Below, in pieces: positions 53,973-62,993 of a DNA stretch of 64,000 nt. How positions within the stretch are numbered: position 1 is the stretch's first letter; each line of letters starts with the position of its first letter. The notes under the pieces are model-generated. The model did not search any database, was not told the origin of the DNA, and worked only from the letters and a program-made list of their open reading frames with translations. The DNA lies in assembly GCF_014652855.1 (NCBI RefSeq), contig NZ_BMZP01000008.1, positions 1 to 64,000 of the forward strand. Direction: 5' to 3'. The position numbers and the translations under genes were made by a program. This DNA comes from Novosphingobium pokkalii. GTDB lineage: Bacteria > Pseudomonadota > Alphaproteobacteria > Sphingomonadales > Sphingomonadaceae.

Positions 53973-54240
53973 GACAGGACCGTTCGTGGGATCGGTGGAC
54001 AGGGTTTGCAACCCCCGGCACGGCACGTTTGGCCGCACCAGCCTCCGATTGTTGCAATTGGGCCGGGCTGCTAGCAGTTTGGGCACGGCAAGGCAATGAA
54101 GCCTCTCGGAAGCCGCCGGTGGCCGGCGACACGTGCCCTGGCTGCGGCACAATCCACAGGCAAATCCCGCACCCCGCAAAAAGTTGGCTGCCAGGGGGCT
54201 TGCCATCCCCCGGCGATCCGCCTAGAGGCGCCCCACCGGT

Positions 54241-54317
54241 CGGGACGTAGCGCAGCCTGGTAGCGCATCACACTGGGGGTGTGGGGGTCGGAGGTTCGAA
54301 TCCTCTCGTCCCGACCA
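54241..54317 (+). tRNA. tRNA-Pro(GGG)
   Basis: A complete 77-base tRNA with encoded CCA: acceptor CGGGACG/CGTCCCG with discriminator A, D arm, anticodon stem TCACA/TGTGG around loop CTGGGGG (anticodon GGG), and T arm GGAGG-TTCGAAT-CCTCT. It folds into the standard cloverleaf and matches the usual bacterial proline GGG tRNA. Confidence 0.95.
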
Positions 54318-54859
54318 ATTTTCCGAAAATCTAGTCGACAGCTCACCCCTGCGGGGGCGCCGCAATCTTGCGCTGGTGGCGCAGACCGACAGTCTGGAAA
54401 AACAGCTTCCCCATCCCGCGAAAACAGCGACCACGTGGCTGCGCGCAGGCGGCCTTGAGCCCAATCCCCCCCCTCCCCCGCAGCCTCCAAGCCGCAATCC
54501 GGTTTGCCCGATAGCCATCCATCGCCAATTTGGGTTTGTCGAACCCAGGCCGGATGGGGCATGGGTTTGCAAAGAAATCGGGAGAGAAATACCGGCGCAG
54601 AACCGCGCCATGTCCGATGGTGGAAGGGATGGCAGCGACTTTTGGAACGGCCAAAGCGGCTGAACCAGGCCGGCTCTCCACCTTGTGACGCACCCCATGC
54701 GAGGGGGCATTCCGCCAACAAGCAAGATGTTAAACCGGCAGGCTTGGCCGGTGTTGGCCGACCAGCGGCGCCGGCCTGCCCAGTGCCATCCCCAACGAAG
54801 TGCGATCCCCAACAAAGTGCGATCCCCCACAAGGAGCGTGCGCCCCCCATGGAGCACAG
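54318..54859. other. Gene-poor region after tRNA-Pro
   Basis: This 542-base stretch lies between tRNA-Pro and the MFS transporter. Open frames exist in several frames on both strands, but none has a good start, ribosome site or recognisable product, and one reads straight across the tRNA. The only structure I can point to is the triple 17-base repeat at 54782-54832, close to the MFS start. Position beside a tRNA would suit a former integration site, but I see no integrase or duplicated tRNA end. Confidence 0.45.
54782..54832 (+). repeat. Three 17-base tandem repeats before the MFS gene
   Basis: Three direct repeats AGTGCCATCCCCAACGA, AGTGCGATCCCCAACAA and AGTGCGATCCCCCACAA stand head to tail, ending 27 bases before the MFS start. 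Directly repeated sites this close to a start often bind a regulator, but they could also be simple slippage repeats. Confidence 0.7.
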
Positions 54860-56098
54860 ATGAGGCAGAACGAAGAACCAGGTGTGATGACGGGCATAGC
54901 CTTGCTGTTGCCGATCACGCTGTCGACCATGGCGATCGTCCTGCTCGCACCCGTCCTGCCCGGAATCCTGGCCGAATTTTCCGGTGTACCGGGACATGAA
55001 TACTGGGTGCCGATGATCCTGACGATCCCGGCGCTGTGCATTGCCCTGCTCTCGACCTTCGCCGGCCTGCTGGGTGACGTATTCGGGCGGCGGCGCCTGC
55101 TGATGGCGTCCTTCGTGATCTATGCCGCTGTCGGCGTGGCCCCGGTGTTTCTGCGTGGCCTGTGGGCAATCCTGATCAGCCGCGTGGGCGTGGGCATTGC
55201 CGAGGCCCTGATCATGGTGCTTTCGACCACGATGATCGGGGATACCTTCCAGGGCCGGGCGCGCGACAAGTGGCTGGCCGCGCAGACGGCGTTTGCTTCG
55301 CTGTCGGCGCTGCTGTTCTTCAACATTGGCGGACAGTTGGGCAGTTTCGGCTGGCGCACGCCGTTCTGGGTCTATCTTTCGGCGCTGCTCATGCTGGCCC
55401 TGGTGCTGGTCTATACGCGGGAGCCCAAGAGCGACGTGCCGCATGGCCAGGCGGCCAAGATTCACGCGCATGCGTCGTCGGCAGGCTGGGCCGGGTTTCC
55501 CTGGGCCCGCATGCTGTTGATCCTGGCGATCACCGTCTATGGCGCGATCTTCTTCTACACCGTGCAGATCCAGGCTTCATCCGGCCTGGCCGTGCTCGGC
55601 GTGACCAATCCGGCGCGCGCGGGCTTCCTGACTTCCATTGCCAGCATCGGCGTGCCGCTGGGCACCTTTGCCTATTCGCGCATCGGCCGCTGGCCGGTGC
55701 AGCGCCTGCTGACTATCGAGTTCGCCTTGCTGGCGGTCGGCTTCCTGCTGATGGGCCGGGCAAACACCGCCGGCACATTCATGGTCGGGTGCTTTGTCAA
55801 CCAGTTGGGGGCCGGCCTGCTGCTGCCCACGCTGTTGGTCTGGGCAATGAGCCTGCTCGCCTATGAAGTGCGCGGGCGCGGCGCCGGCATGTGGCAAAGC
55901 GCCTTTGCCCTGGGGCAGTTCCTCAGCCCGGTGATCGTCACCTTGGCCGCGACGCATGTCGGTGGCGTGTTGAACGCTTTTGTCGTGTTTTCCTGCGGCG
56001 CCGTGGTCGGGCTGGTGGTCCTGCTGTTGTGCGCCAGCAAGATCGCCCGGATGGGCGATGTGGACGGGGCCAGCCTGCTGGCGAACCTCCATGGATAA
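54860..56098 (+). CDS. MFS transporter
   Basis: A 412-residue major facilitator superfamily carrier with about twelve membrane helices. The motif-A loop between helices 2 and 3 reads G-L-L-G-D-V-F-G-R-R-R-L-L and helix 4 shows LISRVGVGIAEAL, both typical. The middle loop is hydrophilic (P-K-S-D-V-P-H-G-Q). The substrate is not clear. The ATG 54860 has GGAGC seven bases ahead. Downstream the SDR gene overlaps its stop by 8 bases, so both are one operon; the pair could import and oxidise one compound. Confidence 0.82.
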   Translation: MRQNEEPGVMTGIALLLPITLSTMAIVLLAPVLPGILAEFSGVPGHEYWVPMILTIPALCIALLSTFAGLLGDVFGRRRLLMASFVIYAAVGVAPVFLRGLWAILISRVGVGIAEALIMVLSTTMIGDTFQGRARDKWLAAQTAFASLSALLFFNIGGQLGSFGWRTPFWVYLSALLMLALVLVYTREPKSDVPHGQAAKIHAHASSAGWAGFPWARMLLILAITVYGAIFFYTVQIQASSGLAVLGVTNPARAGFLTSIASIGVPLGTFAYSRIGRWPVQRLLTIEFALLAVGFLLMGRANTAGTFMVGCFVNQLGAGLLLPTLLVWAMSLLAYEVRGRGAGMWQSAFALGQFLSPVIVTLAATHVGGVLNAFVVFSCGAVVGLVVLLLCASKIARMGDVDGASLLANLHG

Positions 56099-56834
56099 GC
56101 GGGCCATCGATAGGCGACTGGTGGATAGACGACTGGCTGGCAAAGTGGCCGTCGTGACCGGCGCGGCCAATGGCATCGGGGCGGGCGTGGCCCAAGCCTT
56201 TGCCGACCAGGGCGCCACGGTAATCCGCGTAGACCTGGACGGGTGCGAGAACACCTGCGATCTGACCGACGAAGCCGCCGTCGCGGCGCTGTTCGCCCGC
56301 ATCGGCGAGACACATGGGCGGATCGACATTCTGGTCAATGCCGCCGCCTTCGCGGTGTTCGGCTGGATCGAGGAACTGAGTTACGCGGATTGGAAGCGCA
56401 CGCTGGCCTGCGAACTGGATATCGTGTTCCTGCCCACGCGCGCGGCCTGGCCCTGGCTCAAGGCCAGCGGCCGGGCCAGCGTGATCAACTTTGCCAGTGC
56501 CAATGCCCATCACGCCCTGCCGGGATCGCCGGCACTGGCCCATTGCGCCGGCAAGGGCGGCGTCCTGGCGATGACCCGGCAACTGGCGATGGAAGGGGCG
56601 GCGCATGGCGTGCGGGCCAATACCATTTCCCCCGGCTTCATCCACACCGCAGCGACGGACCGCCATCTCGCGGCCGATCCCGCATTCAAGGCACAAGTGC
56701 TGGCCAAGAACATGCTGCCGCTGCTGGGAGAGCCACAGGATATCGCCTTTGCCGCGATCTGGCTGGCCAGCGACGAGGCCCGTTACGTGACGGGTGCCGA
56801 CATTTCGGTCGACGGCGGTGCCACCGCCTGGTGA
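56091..56834 (+). CDS. Short-chain dehydrogenase/reductase with altered active site
   Basis: A 247-residue Rossmann-fold oxidoreductase of the classical SDR type. Cofactor loop TGAANGIG (residues 24-31), NAA motif (L-V-N-A-A near 83), a catalytic Ser in N-F-A-S-A-N, but the Tyr of Tyr-x3-Lys is replaced by His (H-C-A-G-K near 150). The later R-A-N-T-I-S-P-G-F and T-G-A-D-I-S-V-D-G-G are standard. Such His variants occur within the family; activity may be altered. It overlaps the MFS gene and probably acts on the transported compound. Confidence 0.85.
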   Translation: MDKRAIDRRLVDRRLAGKVAVVTGAANGIGAGVAQAFADQGATVIRVDLDGCENTCDLTDEAAVAALFARIGETHGRIDILVNAAAFAVFGWIEELSYADWKRTLACELDIVFLPTRAAWPWLKASGRASVINFASANAHHALPGSPALAHCAGKGGVLAMTRQLAMEGAAHGVRANTISPGFIHTAATDRHLAADPAFKAQVLAKNMLPLLGEPQDIAFAAIWLASDEARYVTGADISVDGGATAW

Positions 56835-56904
56835 TCCCGCCCCCCGCCCTGCCAAGCACCTGGTTAGCTTGCGGTAACCTTTGGCTGCTAGGCCATGGGG
56901 CACG

Positions 56905-57336
56905 ATGCTCACCCTGCTCCACCCCTCGCGCATGCCATTGCGGCGGCTTTCGGTCCTGGCGCTGGCCTTGGGCAGCCTGACGCTGGCGGGCTGCGAAAGC
57001 GAGCGGGACCGCAAGCTGGAAGAGCGCATTGCCGCCGCCGAAGCCAAGGCCGCTGCCGCCGAAAAGCGTGCCGCCGCCGCCGAATCGGCCGCCGGTTCGG
57101 TTTCGCCCGTCACGGTTGGCCAAGGAGACGACAGCACCGATCCCGACAACCAGAATGCCAATCCGGACGATCAACCCCCGGTCGAAGGCGATTTCGACCA
57201 GCAGCAGCAAAGCGAAAACGAGCCTTCGCTCGATCTGCAACCCGATCCCGAGCCGCAGCAACTGGTGAGCCAGCCGCCGCCGGCCGAAGGCCTGCCCGGC
57301 CCGGTCAACCCCGGCAGCCCGCCCGCAGTAAGCTGA
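56905..57336 (+). CDS. Small coiled-coil lipoprotein
   Basis: A 143-residue lipoprotein of unknown function. Lipobox L-A-G-C at about residue 30 when starting at ATG 56905 (ATG 56932 is an alternative with a shorter leader). After the Cys comes a charged helix with E-R-D-R-K-L-E-E-R-I and repeated A-A-A-E-A/K-A-A units, likely a short coiled coil, then a disordered tail rich in Asp, Gln, Asn and Pro. This resembles small envelope lipoproteins that bridge to peptidoglycan, but nothing proves it. Confidence 0.6.
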   Translation: MLTLLHPSRMPLRRLSVLALALGSLTLAGCESERDRKLEERIAAAEAKAAAAEKRAAAAESAAGSVSPVTVGQGDDSTDPDNQNANPDDQPPVEGDFDQQQQSENEPSLDLQPDPEPQQLVSQPPPAEGLPGPVNPGSPPAVS

Positions 57337-57429
57337 CATCGGCTGACGAAACGCGGCACGCGCCGCTTGCGTGCGGCACCGCGCGCGCTATCAACCGGCC
57401 ACGCTTTCCGGCTGGAGATGTACCCGATC

Positions 57430-57876
57430 ATGACCGATACTGCCGCCCCTGTCGTCTTCGTGCTCAACGGGCCCAATCTCAACCTGCTGGGCATGCGCGA
57501 ACCCGAGATCTATGGGCACGACACGCTGGACGACATTGCCGGCCGCCTGGAAGACCGCGCGCAGGAGCTGGGGCTGAGCGTGGACGTGCGCCAGTCGAAT
57601 CACGAAGGCCATCTGGTGGACTGGCTGCATGAAGCGCAGGCGGTGGGGGCCAAGGCGGTGCTGCTCAATGCCGGCGCCTATACCCACACCAGCGTGGCGC
57701 TGCACGATGCGATCAAGGGCATCAAGACCCCGGTGATCGAAGTGCATCTGTCCAACCCGCACAAGCGCGAGGAATTCCGCCACAAGAGCTATGTCGGCAT
57801 GGCGGCCAAGGCCACAGTCGCGGGATTTGGCCCGGCCAGCTATATCGTGGCGCTGGACGCGGTTTTGCATCTCTAA
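57430..57876 (+). CDS. aroQ: Type II 3-dehydroquinate dehydratase
   Basis: A 148-residue enzyme of the shikimate pathway that dehydrates 3-dehydroquinate to 3-dehydroshikimate. Motifs: [11 protein letters not shown], the flexible lid with R-E-P-E-I-Y-G (catalytic Tyr), [15 protein letters not shown] and the catalytic His in V-H-L-S-N. The ATG 57430 keeps the family N terminus; 57418 is possible. Followed by accB after a hairpin. Confidence 0.95.
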   Translation: MTDTAAPVVFVLNGPNLNLLGMREPEIYGHDTLDDIAGRLEDRAQELGLSVDVRQSNHEGHLVDWLHEAQAVGAKAVLLNAGAYTHTSVALHDAIKGIKTPVIEVHLSNPHKREEFRHKSYVGMAAKATVAGFGPASYIVALDAVLHL

Positions 57877-57881
57877 GGCAC

Positions 57882-57927
57882 CGCGAGCGCCGTTTTCCCC
57901 CAAGGACGGGCGTTTGCGCTCGCGTTT
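57882..57927 (+). terminator. Hairpin between aroQ and accB
   Basis: CGCGAGCGC at 57882-57890 pairs perfectly with GCGCTCGCG at 57916-57924, with a 25-base loop, followed by a T-rich stretch broken by C residues. It may end aroQ transcription or attenuate accB; the long loop and mixed tail make it weak as a terminator. Confidence 0.4.
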
Positions 57928-57994
57928 CCCCTTGCCAGCACGGCGCCATGCGGGCATGGCGCTGCGCCAGACTTTCCCACCTGTGAGGTTAACA

Positions 57995-58483
57995 ATGGGC
58001 CACGACACCGGCGACAAGACCGCCGCAACCATGGCAATCGACAGCGCGCTGGTGCGCGAACTGGCCGAACTGCTGGCCGACACCGGGCTTTCCGAAATCG
58101 AAGTGGAAGACGGTTCGCGCAAGATCCGCGTCGCGCGCACGCTGACCGCCGCCCCCCTGGCGCAGATGGTCGCAGCGCCCGCACCCGTGGCAGCCCCGGT
58201 TGCCGCCGTAGCTGCTCCTGCGGCCGACGCTGCCCCCGCCGCCGATCTGGCCGGTGCGGTCAAGTCGCCGATGGTCGGCACCTGCTATCTCTCGCCCGAA
58301 CCGGGTGCCGCCGCGTTCATCACGGTTGGCCAGGCGGTGAAGGCCGGTGACACGCTGCTGATCGTGGAAGCGATGAAGGTGATGAACCCGATCACTGCCA
58401 CGGCTTCGGGCACCGTCAAGCAGATTCTGGTCGACAACGGGCAGCCGGTCGAATTCGACCAGCCGCTCGTGGTAATCGGCTAA
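57995..58483 (+). CDS. accB: Biotin carboxyl carrier protein of acetyl-CoA carboxylase
   Basis: A 162-residue carrier that bears the biotin on which AccC places CO2, feeding fatty acid synthesis. The N terminus is a helix ([13 protein letters not shown]), the middle an Ala/Pro-rich flexible linker (about 50-85), and the C terminus a barrel lipoyl-like domain starting V-K-S-P-M-V-G-T. The biotinylated Lys lies in EAMKVMNP, where Met after Lys is replaced by Val (usual EAMKMMN), a conservative change. Start at 57995 has GAGG ahead. accC follows after 12 bases. Confidence 0.95.
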   Translation: MGHDTGDKTAATMAIDSALVRELAELLADTGLSEIEVEDGSRKIRVARTLTAAPLAQMVAAPAPVAAPVAAVAAPAADAAPAADLAGAVKSPMVGTCYLSPEPGAAAFITVGQAVKAGDTLLIVEAMKVMNPITATASGTVKQILVDNGQPVEFDQPLVVIG

Positions 58484-58495
58484 GGACGCGCTGGG

Positions 58496-59848
<1,353 letters not shown>

Positions 59849-59854
59849 AAACGG

Positions 59855-59886
59855 AAAAGGTCGCATCGGAAGATGCGGCCTTTTTT
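59855..59886 (+). terminator. Terminator of accBC
   Basis: A stem AAAAGGTCGCATC / GATGCGGCCTTTT (with one G-T wobble) and loop of about 4 bases followed by TTTT, starting 7 bases after the accC stop. A good intrinsic terminator. Confidence 0.82.
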
Positions 59887-59901
59887 GTGGGGTTGAAGAA
59901 G

Positions 59902-59971
59902 CTGGACCCCGGATCAAGTCCGGGGTGACGTTGCGTATTATTCGTCACCCCGGACTTGATCCGGGGTCCAG
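59902..59971. repeat. Long inverted repeat overlapping the dedA 3' end
   Basis: Two perfect 29-base arms (59902-59930 and 59943-59971) with a 12-base loop. The arm core, GGACTTGATCCGGGG or its complement, also occurs at 12905-12919. Because the convergent DedA gene ends at 59945, its last codons are supplied by the right arm. The element lies between the accBC terminator and dedA. Confidence 0.8.
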
Positions 59972-60577
59972 TTCGACCTTTTCCCGCGGTTTCCAGGTGA
60001 TCACCCGCCACAGGTAAGCGCCGACCAGCACGGCCGTGAGCGCCAGCGAGGCGGGGCCTGTATAGGCGGCCACCTTTTCGTAATGCTGCCCCAGGTGCCA
60101 GCCAGCCCAGACCAGCAGCGCGTTCCAGATCGCTGCGCCGGCGAACGTGAAGGCCAGGAACCGCACATGGCCCATCGCCGCCAGCCCGGCCGGCAGCGAG
60201 ATCATCGTGCGCATGGCCGGCGAAAAGCGCATGGCGAAGACCACCCACTGCCCGTGGCGGCGGAAGAACGCGACGAGGCGGCGCATGGCTGGCCAATCGA
60301 GCGTCAGCACGCGGCCATAGCGCGCAACGAACGGCTTCAAGCGCCGATAGCCCAGCGAGCGGCCCAGCAGGAACCAGGCATAATTGCCCAAGGTGGAGCC
60401 GACCGTGCCGAACACCATCAAGGGCACCACCTCCATGCGCCCCTGCGCCACGGCGATGCCGCCCATGCCCATGATCACTTCGGACGGGATCGGCGGGAAG
60501 ATGTTTTCCAGCGCCATCAGGAACGCGATTCCCCAATAGCCGCCGTCGGCAATAAGCTGCAAAATCCAGTCGTTCAT
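59945..60577 (-). CDS. DedA family membrane protein
   Basis: A 210-residue DedA/SNARE-associated-type inner-membrane protein; the family includes flippase-like proteins that recycle undecaprenyl phosphate or move lipids. Hydrophobic segments with the family motifs: E-N-I-F-P-P-I-P-S-E near residue 24, G-S-T-L-G-N-Y near 60, F-x-R-H-G near 107 with R-F-S-P-A-M-R-T-x-I-S-L-P-A-G-L near 120, and W-N-A. The last residues (E-L-D-P-G-S-S-P-G) fall inside the inverted repeat at 59902-59971 and are probably not conserved. Divergent from no gene; gshB lies upstream in the same direction. Confidence 0.85.
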   Translation of the reverse strand: MNDWILQLIADGGYWGIAFLMALENIFPPIPSEVIMGMGGIAVAQGRMEVVPLMVFGTVGSTLGNYAWFLLGRSLGYRRLKPFVARYGRVLTLDWPAMRRLVAFFRRHGQWVVFAMRFSPAMRTMISLPAGLAAMGHVRFLAFTFAGAAIWNALLVWAGWHLGQHYEKVAAYTGPASLALTAVLVGAYLWRVITWKPREKVELDPGSSPG

Positions 60578-60620
60578 GGTCAGGACAACGCGCGGGGCGG
60601 AAAAGTGCCCCGCGTGCTGG

Positions 60621-61571
60621 TCAGATCCGCCGCGCGATCGCGTCCCAGATCATGCCGCCGGTGTCCGTGCCGTTGAACTTGTCGATGGCGACGATTCCGG
60701 TGGGTGACGTGACGTTGATCTCGGTCAGCCACTGCCCGCCGATCACGTCGATGCCCACGAAGATCAGGCCGCGCTTCTTCAGTTCCGGCCCCAGCGCTTC
60801 GCAGATTTCCTGCTCGCGCGCCGTCAGCGTGGCCGCTTCGGCATAGCCGCCGACGGCAAGGTTGGAGCGGAACTCGCCCTCGCCCGGCTTGCGGTTGATC
60901 GCGCCGGCCACTTCCCCGTCGACCAGCACGATGCGCTTGTCGCCCTCGGCCACTTCGGGAAGGAACGGCTGCACCATGAACGGTTCGGGCCAGACTTGGC
61001 CGAACAGTTCGGCCAGCGCGGAAAGGTTGCCGCCGTCCGCCTCGATCTTGAACACCGCCTTGCCGCCGTTGCCATGCAGCGGCTTGACCACCACGGCGCG
61101 GTTGCCGTGCTTGTGCTGGAACGCGCGCACGTCGTGCGCCGAGCGGGTGATCAGCGTGGGCGGCATGAACCGCGCATAGTCGAGCACATATACCTTTTCA
61201 GGGGCGTTGCGCACCGAACGCGGATCGTTGACCACCAGGGTCTCGCCCTCCAGTCGCTCGAGCAGGTGCGTGGCGGTGATATAGCCCAGGTCGAACGGGG
61301 GATCCTGGCGCATCAACACCACGTCGATATCGTGGCCCAGGTCGATCTTGCGCGTTTCGCCGAGTTTGTAGTGATCGCCCTGCACATGCTGCACGGTGAC
61401 CGGCGCCGCCTCGGCCGTGACGCGGCCAGCTTCCCAGGCCAGGCTGGTGACGTGGTAATACCACAGCTCATGCCCGCGCGCCTGCGCCGAAAGCATCAGG
61501 GCAAAGGTCGAATCGCCACCGATCTTGATCGAATGGAGAGGGTCCATCTGGACCGCAACGCGCAGGGTCAA
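60621..61571 (-). CDS. gshB: Glutathione synthase
   Basis: A 316-residue ATP-grasp ligase that joins gamma-glutamylcysteine and glycine to make glutathione. N-terminal Q-M-D-P-L-H-S-I-K; the grasp region with V-V-V-K-P-L-H-G-N-G-G-K-A-V-F and E-I-N-V-T-S-P-T-G-I near the end are typical. The start ATG 61571 follows a weak ribosome site. Part of the conserved neighbourhood rsmI-yraN-gshB on the minus strand, with a small orphan frame on the other strand in between. Its product fits the glutaredoxin operon elsewhere in the window. Confidence 0.95.
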   Translation of the reverse strand: MTLRVAVQMDPLHSIKIGGDSTFALMLSAQARGHELWYYHVTSLAWEAGRVTAEAAPVTVQHVQGDHYKLGETRKIDLGHDIDVVLMRQDPPFDLGYITATHLLERLEGETLVVNDPRSVRNAPEKVYVLDYARFMPPTLITRSAHDVRAFQHKHGNRAVVVKPLHGNGGKAVFKIEADGGNLSALAELFGQVWPEPFMVQPFLPEVAEGDKRIVLVDGEVAGAINRKPGEGEFRSNLAVGGYAEAATLTAREQEICEALGPELKKRGLIFVGIDVIGGQWLTEINVTSPTGIVAIDKFNGTDTGGMIWDAIARRI

Positions 61572-61678
61572 GGCAGTGCTCCGAATGATATCCGTGGTCT
61601 TGCGGGTGGCTCACTTAAAGGTGAATTGGCAGCAGCGCGACCAAAAACGAGGTGCAACCCCAGCAGGAAATATCATCG

Positions 61679-61768
61679 ATGCTCGCCGCCCGGCTCGTTA
61701 CCCCGTTTCTGTGCCTTGTCGCCTGCGCCGTGGTGCTGATGGACGTGCGCGGCTTGGTGCATGCCTAG
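61679..61768 (+). CDS. Possible 29-residue membrane peptide
   Basis: A very short frame on the plus strand: start ATG 61679 preceded by AGGAAATATCATCG, 29 codons. The peptide is almost one hydrophobic segment (T-P-F-L-C-L-V-A-C-A-V-V-L-M) ending V-R-G-L-V-H-A, so it could span the membrane. It lies in the gap between gshB and yraN and overlaps the yraN stop tail-to-tail. It may be real or chance; a matching frame in relatives would decide. Confidence 0.3.
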   Translation: MLAARLVTPFLCLVACAVVLMDVRGLVHA

Positions 61769-62115
61769 GCCTGCCAGGCGTTGACGATGCGGCGGGGCCA
61801 GTGCGCCGGCGTAATCAGGATGACATCGATCCGCACATCATCGTCCGGCCCCGCATAGCGCGGCGCCAAGGCCTGCGCCGCGCGGGCGACGCGAGAGAGG
61901 CGGCGGGCATCGATCGCGGTATCGAGCGCGGCCGCGCTGGCCCGCCATTTCACCTCCACGAAAGCCACGGTGCGCCCGCGCCGCACGACCAGGTCCACCT
62001 CGCCCACGCCGATCTTCACCCGCCGGGCCAGCACGCGCCAGCCGGTCAGCCGCAGGTACAGCCCGGCAAGCCATTCGCCGCGCCGGCCCTGCGCTTCGGC
62101 CCGCGCCCGGTTCAT
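61765..62115 (-). CDS. yraN: YraN family protein (UPF0102)
   Basis: A 116-residue protein of the YraN family, endonuclease-like fold related to Holliday-junction resolvases; the role is not proven. Conserved pattern: G-R-R-G-E-W-L-A, then G-V-G-E-V-D-L-V-V-R-R-G-R-T-V-A-F-V-E-V-K-W-R (the catalytic D-E-V-K core of the fold), and R-I-D-V-I near the end. The start 62115 overlaps the rsmI stop as ATGA. The open frame extends further up into rsmI but is not used. Confidence 0.9.
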   Translation of the reverse strand: MNRARAEAQGRRGEWLAGLYLRLTGWRVLARRVKIGVGEVDLVVRRGRTVAFVEVKWRASAAALDTAIDARRLSRVARAAQALAPRYAGPDDDVRIDVILITPAHWPRRIVNAWQA

Positions 62116-62954
62116 GCCTGGGATTTCAGGGCCATGGCGCGGGCATAGAGCGCCTTGCGATCGAGCCCGTGCGCCTTGGCCACCTGCCCCGCCGCCTGCG
62201 AGGGCGAGGCATGGGCCAGCGCGGCGCGCAGCAGCGCGTCGATATCGTCGGCTTCCGGCGCGGCTGGTTCGGGCGGCGGGCCGGCCAGCAGCACGATCTC
62301 GCCCTTGGGCGGATGAGCCGTGTAATGCGCGATCAATTCCTCGGGCGTGCCGCGCCGGCATTCCTCGTGCAGCTTGGTCAGCTCGCGCGCCACGGCCAGT
62401 TCGCGGCCCGGCAGGTGCTGCGCCATCGCTTCGAGCGAGGCGACGAGACGCGGGCCGGTCTCGTAGAACACCAGCGTGGCGGGAATCGCGGCAAGCCCTG
62501 CCAGCGCATCGCCGCGCGCCTTATCCTTGGAGGGCAGGAATCCGGCGAACAGGAAGCGGTCGGTGGGCAGCCCGGCCAGGGTCAGCGCCACGATCATTGC
62601 GCTCGGCCCCGGCAGGCTGGTAACCGAAAGGCCCCGCTCGCGCGCCTCGCGCACCAGGCGATAGCCTGGATCGGAAATCAGCGGCGTCCCCGCGTCCGAC
62701 ACCAGCACGACCGACTTTTCGGCCATTTCACCGAGAATCCGCTCGCGCATTTCGGCCGAAGCGTGATCGTCATACCGGCGCATCGCCTTGCGGATTCCCA
62801 GATGATTGAGCAACTTGCCCGTGACGCGGGTATCTTCGCAGGCTATGACGTCACACCGGGCAAGGATGTCGGCAGCGCGGGCGGTGATATCGCCAAGATT
62901 GCCGATGGGCGTGGCCACGATATAGAGCCCGGGCGCAAGGGGTGGTGTTTCCAT
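62112..62954 (-). CDS. rsmI: 16S rRNA (cytidine(1402)-2'-O)-methyltransferase
   Basis: A 280-residue SAM-dependent enzyme that methylates the ribose of C1402 in 16S rRNA, tuning the decoding centre. Motifs: L-Y-I-V-A-T-P-I-G-N-L-G-D-I-T, A-C-E-D-T-R-V-T, S-D-A-G-T-P-L-I-S-D-P-G, and L-P-G-P-S-A. The start 62954 gives the family N terminus METPPLAPG; longer readings run into the divergent PBP activator gene. Start is 39 bases from that divergent ATG, so promoters overlap. Confidence 0.95.
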   Translation of the reverse strand: METPPLAPGLYIVATPIGNLGDITARAADILARCDVIACEDTRVTGKLLNHLGIRKAMRRYDDHASAEMRERILGEMAEKSVVLVSDAGTPLISDPGYRLVREARERGLSVTSLPGPSAMIVALTLAGLPTDRFLFAGFLPSKDKARGDALAGLAAIPATLVFYETGPRLVASLEAMAQHLPGRELAVARELTKLHEECRRGTPEELIAHYTAHPPKGEIVLLAGPPPEPAAPEADDIDALLRAALAHASPSQAAGQVAKAHGLDRKALYARAMALKSQA

Positions 62955-62993
62955 TCCTTTTCCATGGACCGGCCTTACGGGAGCGGCAAGCAG

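Noticed and set aside
54241..54859. tRNA-Pro and following gap as an island boundary
   Set aside because: No integrase, no duplicated tRNA end and core-type genes on both sides; left as a gene-poor region only.
54071..55471. A 466-codon minus-strand frame running over tRNA-Pro and into the MFS gene
   Set aside because: It reads straight through an intact tRNA gene and the transporter frame; parts of it are the usual false translation of tRNA-Pro.
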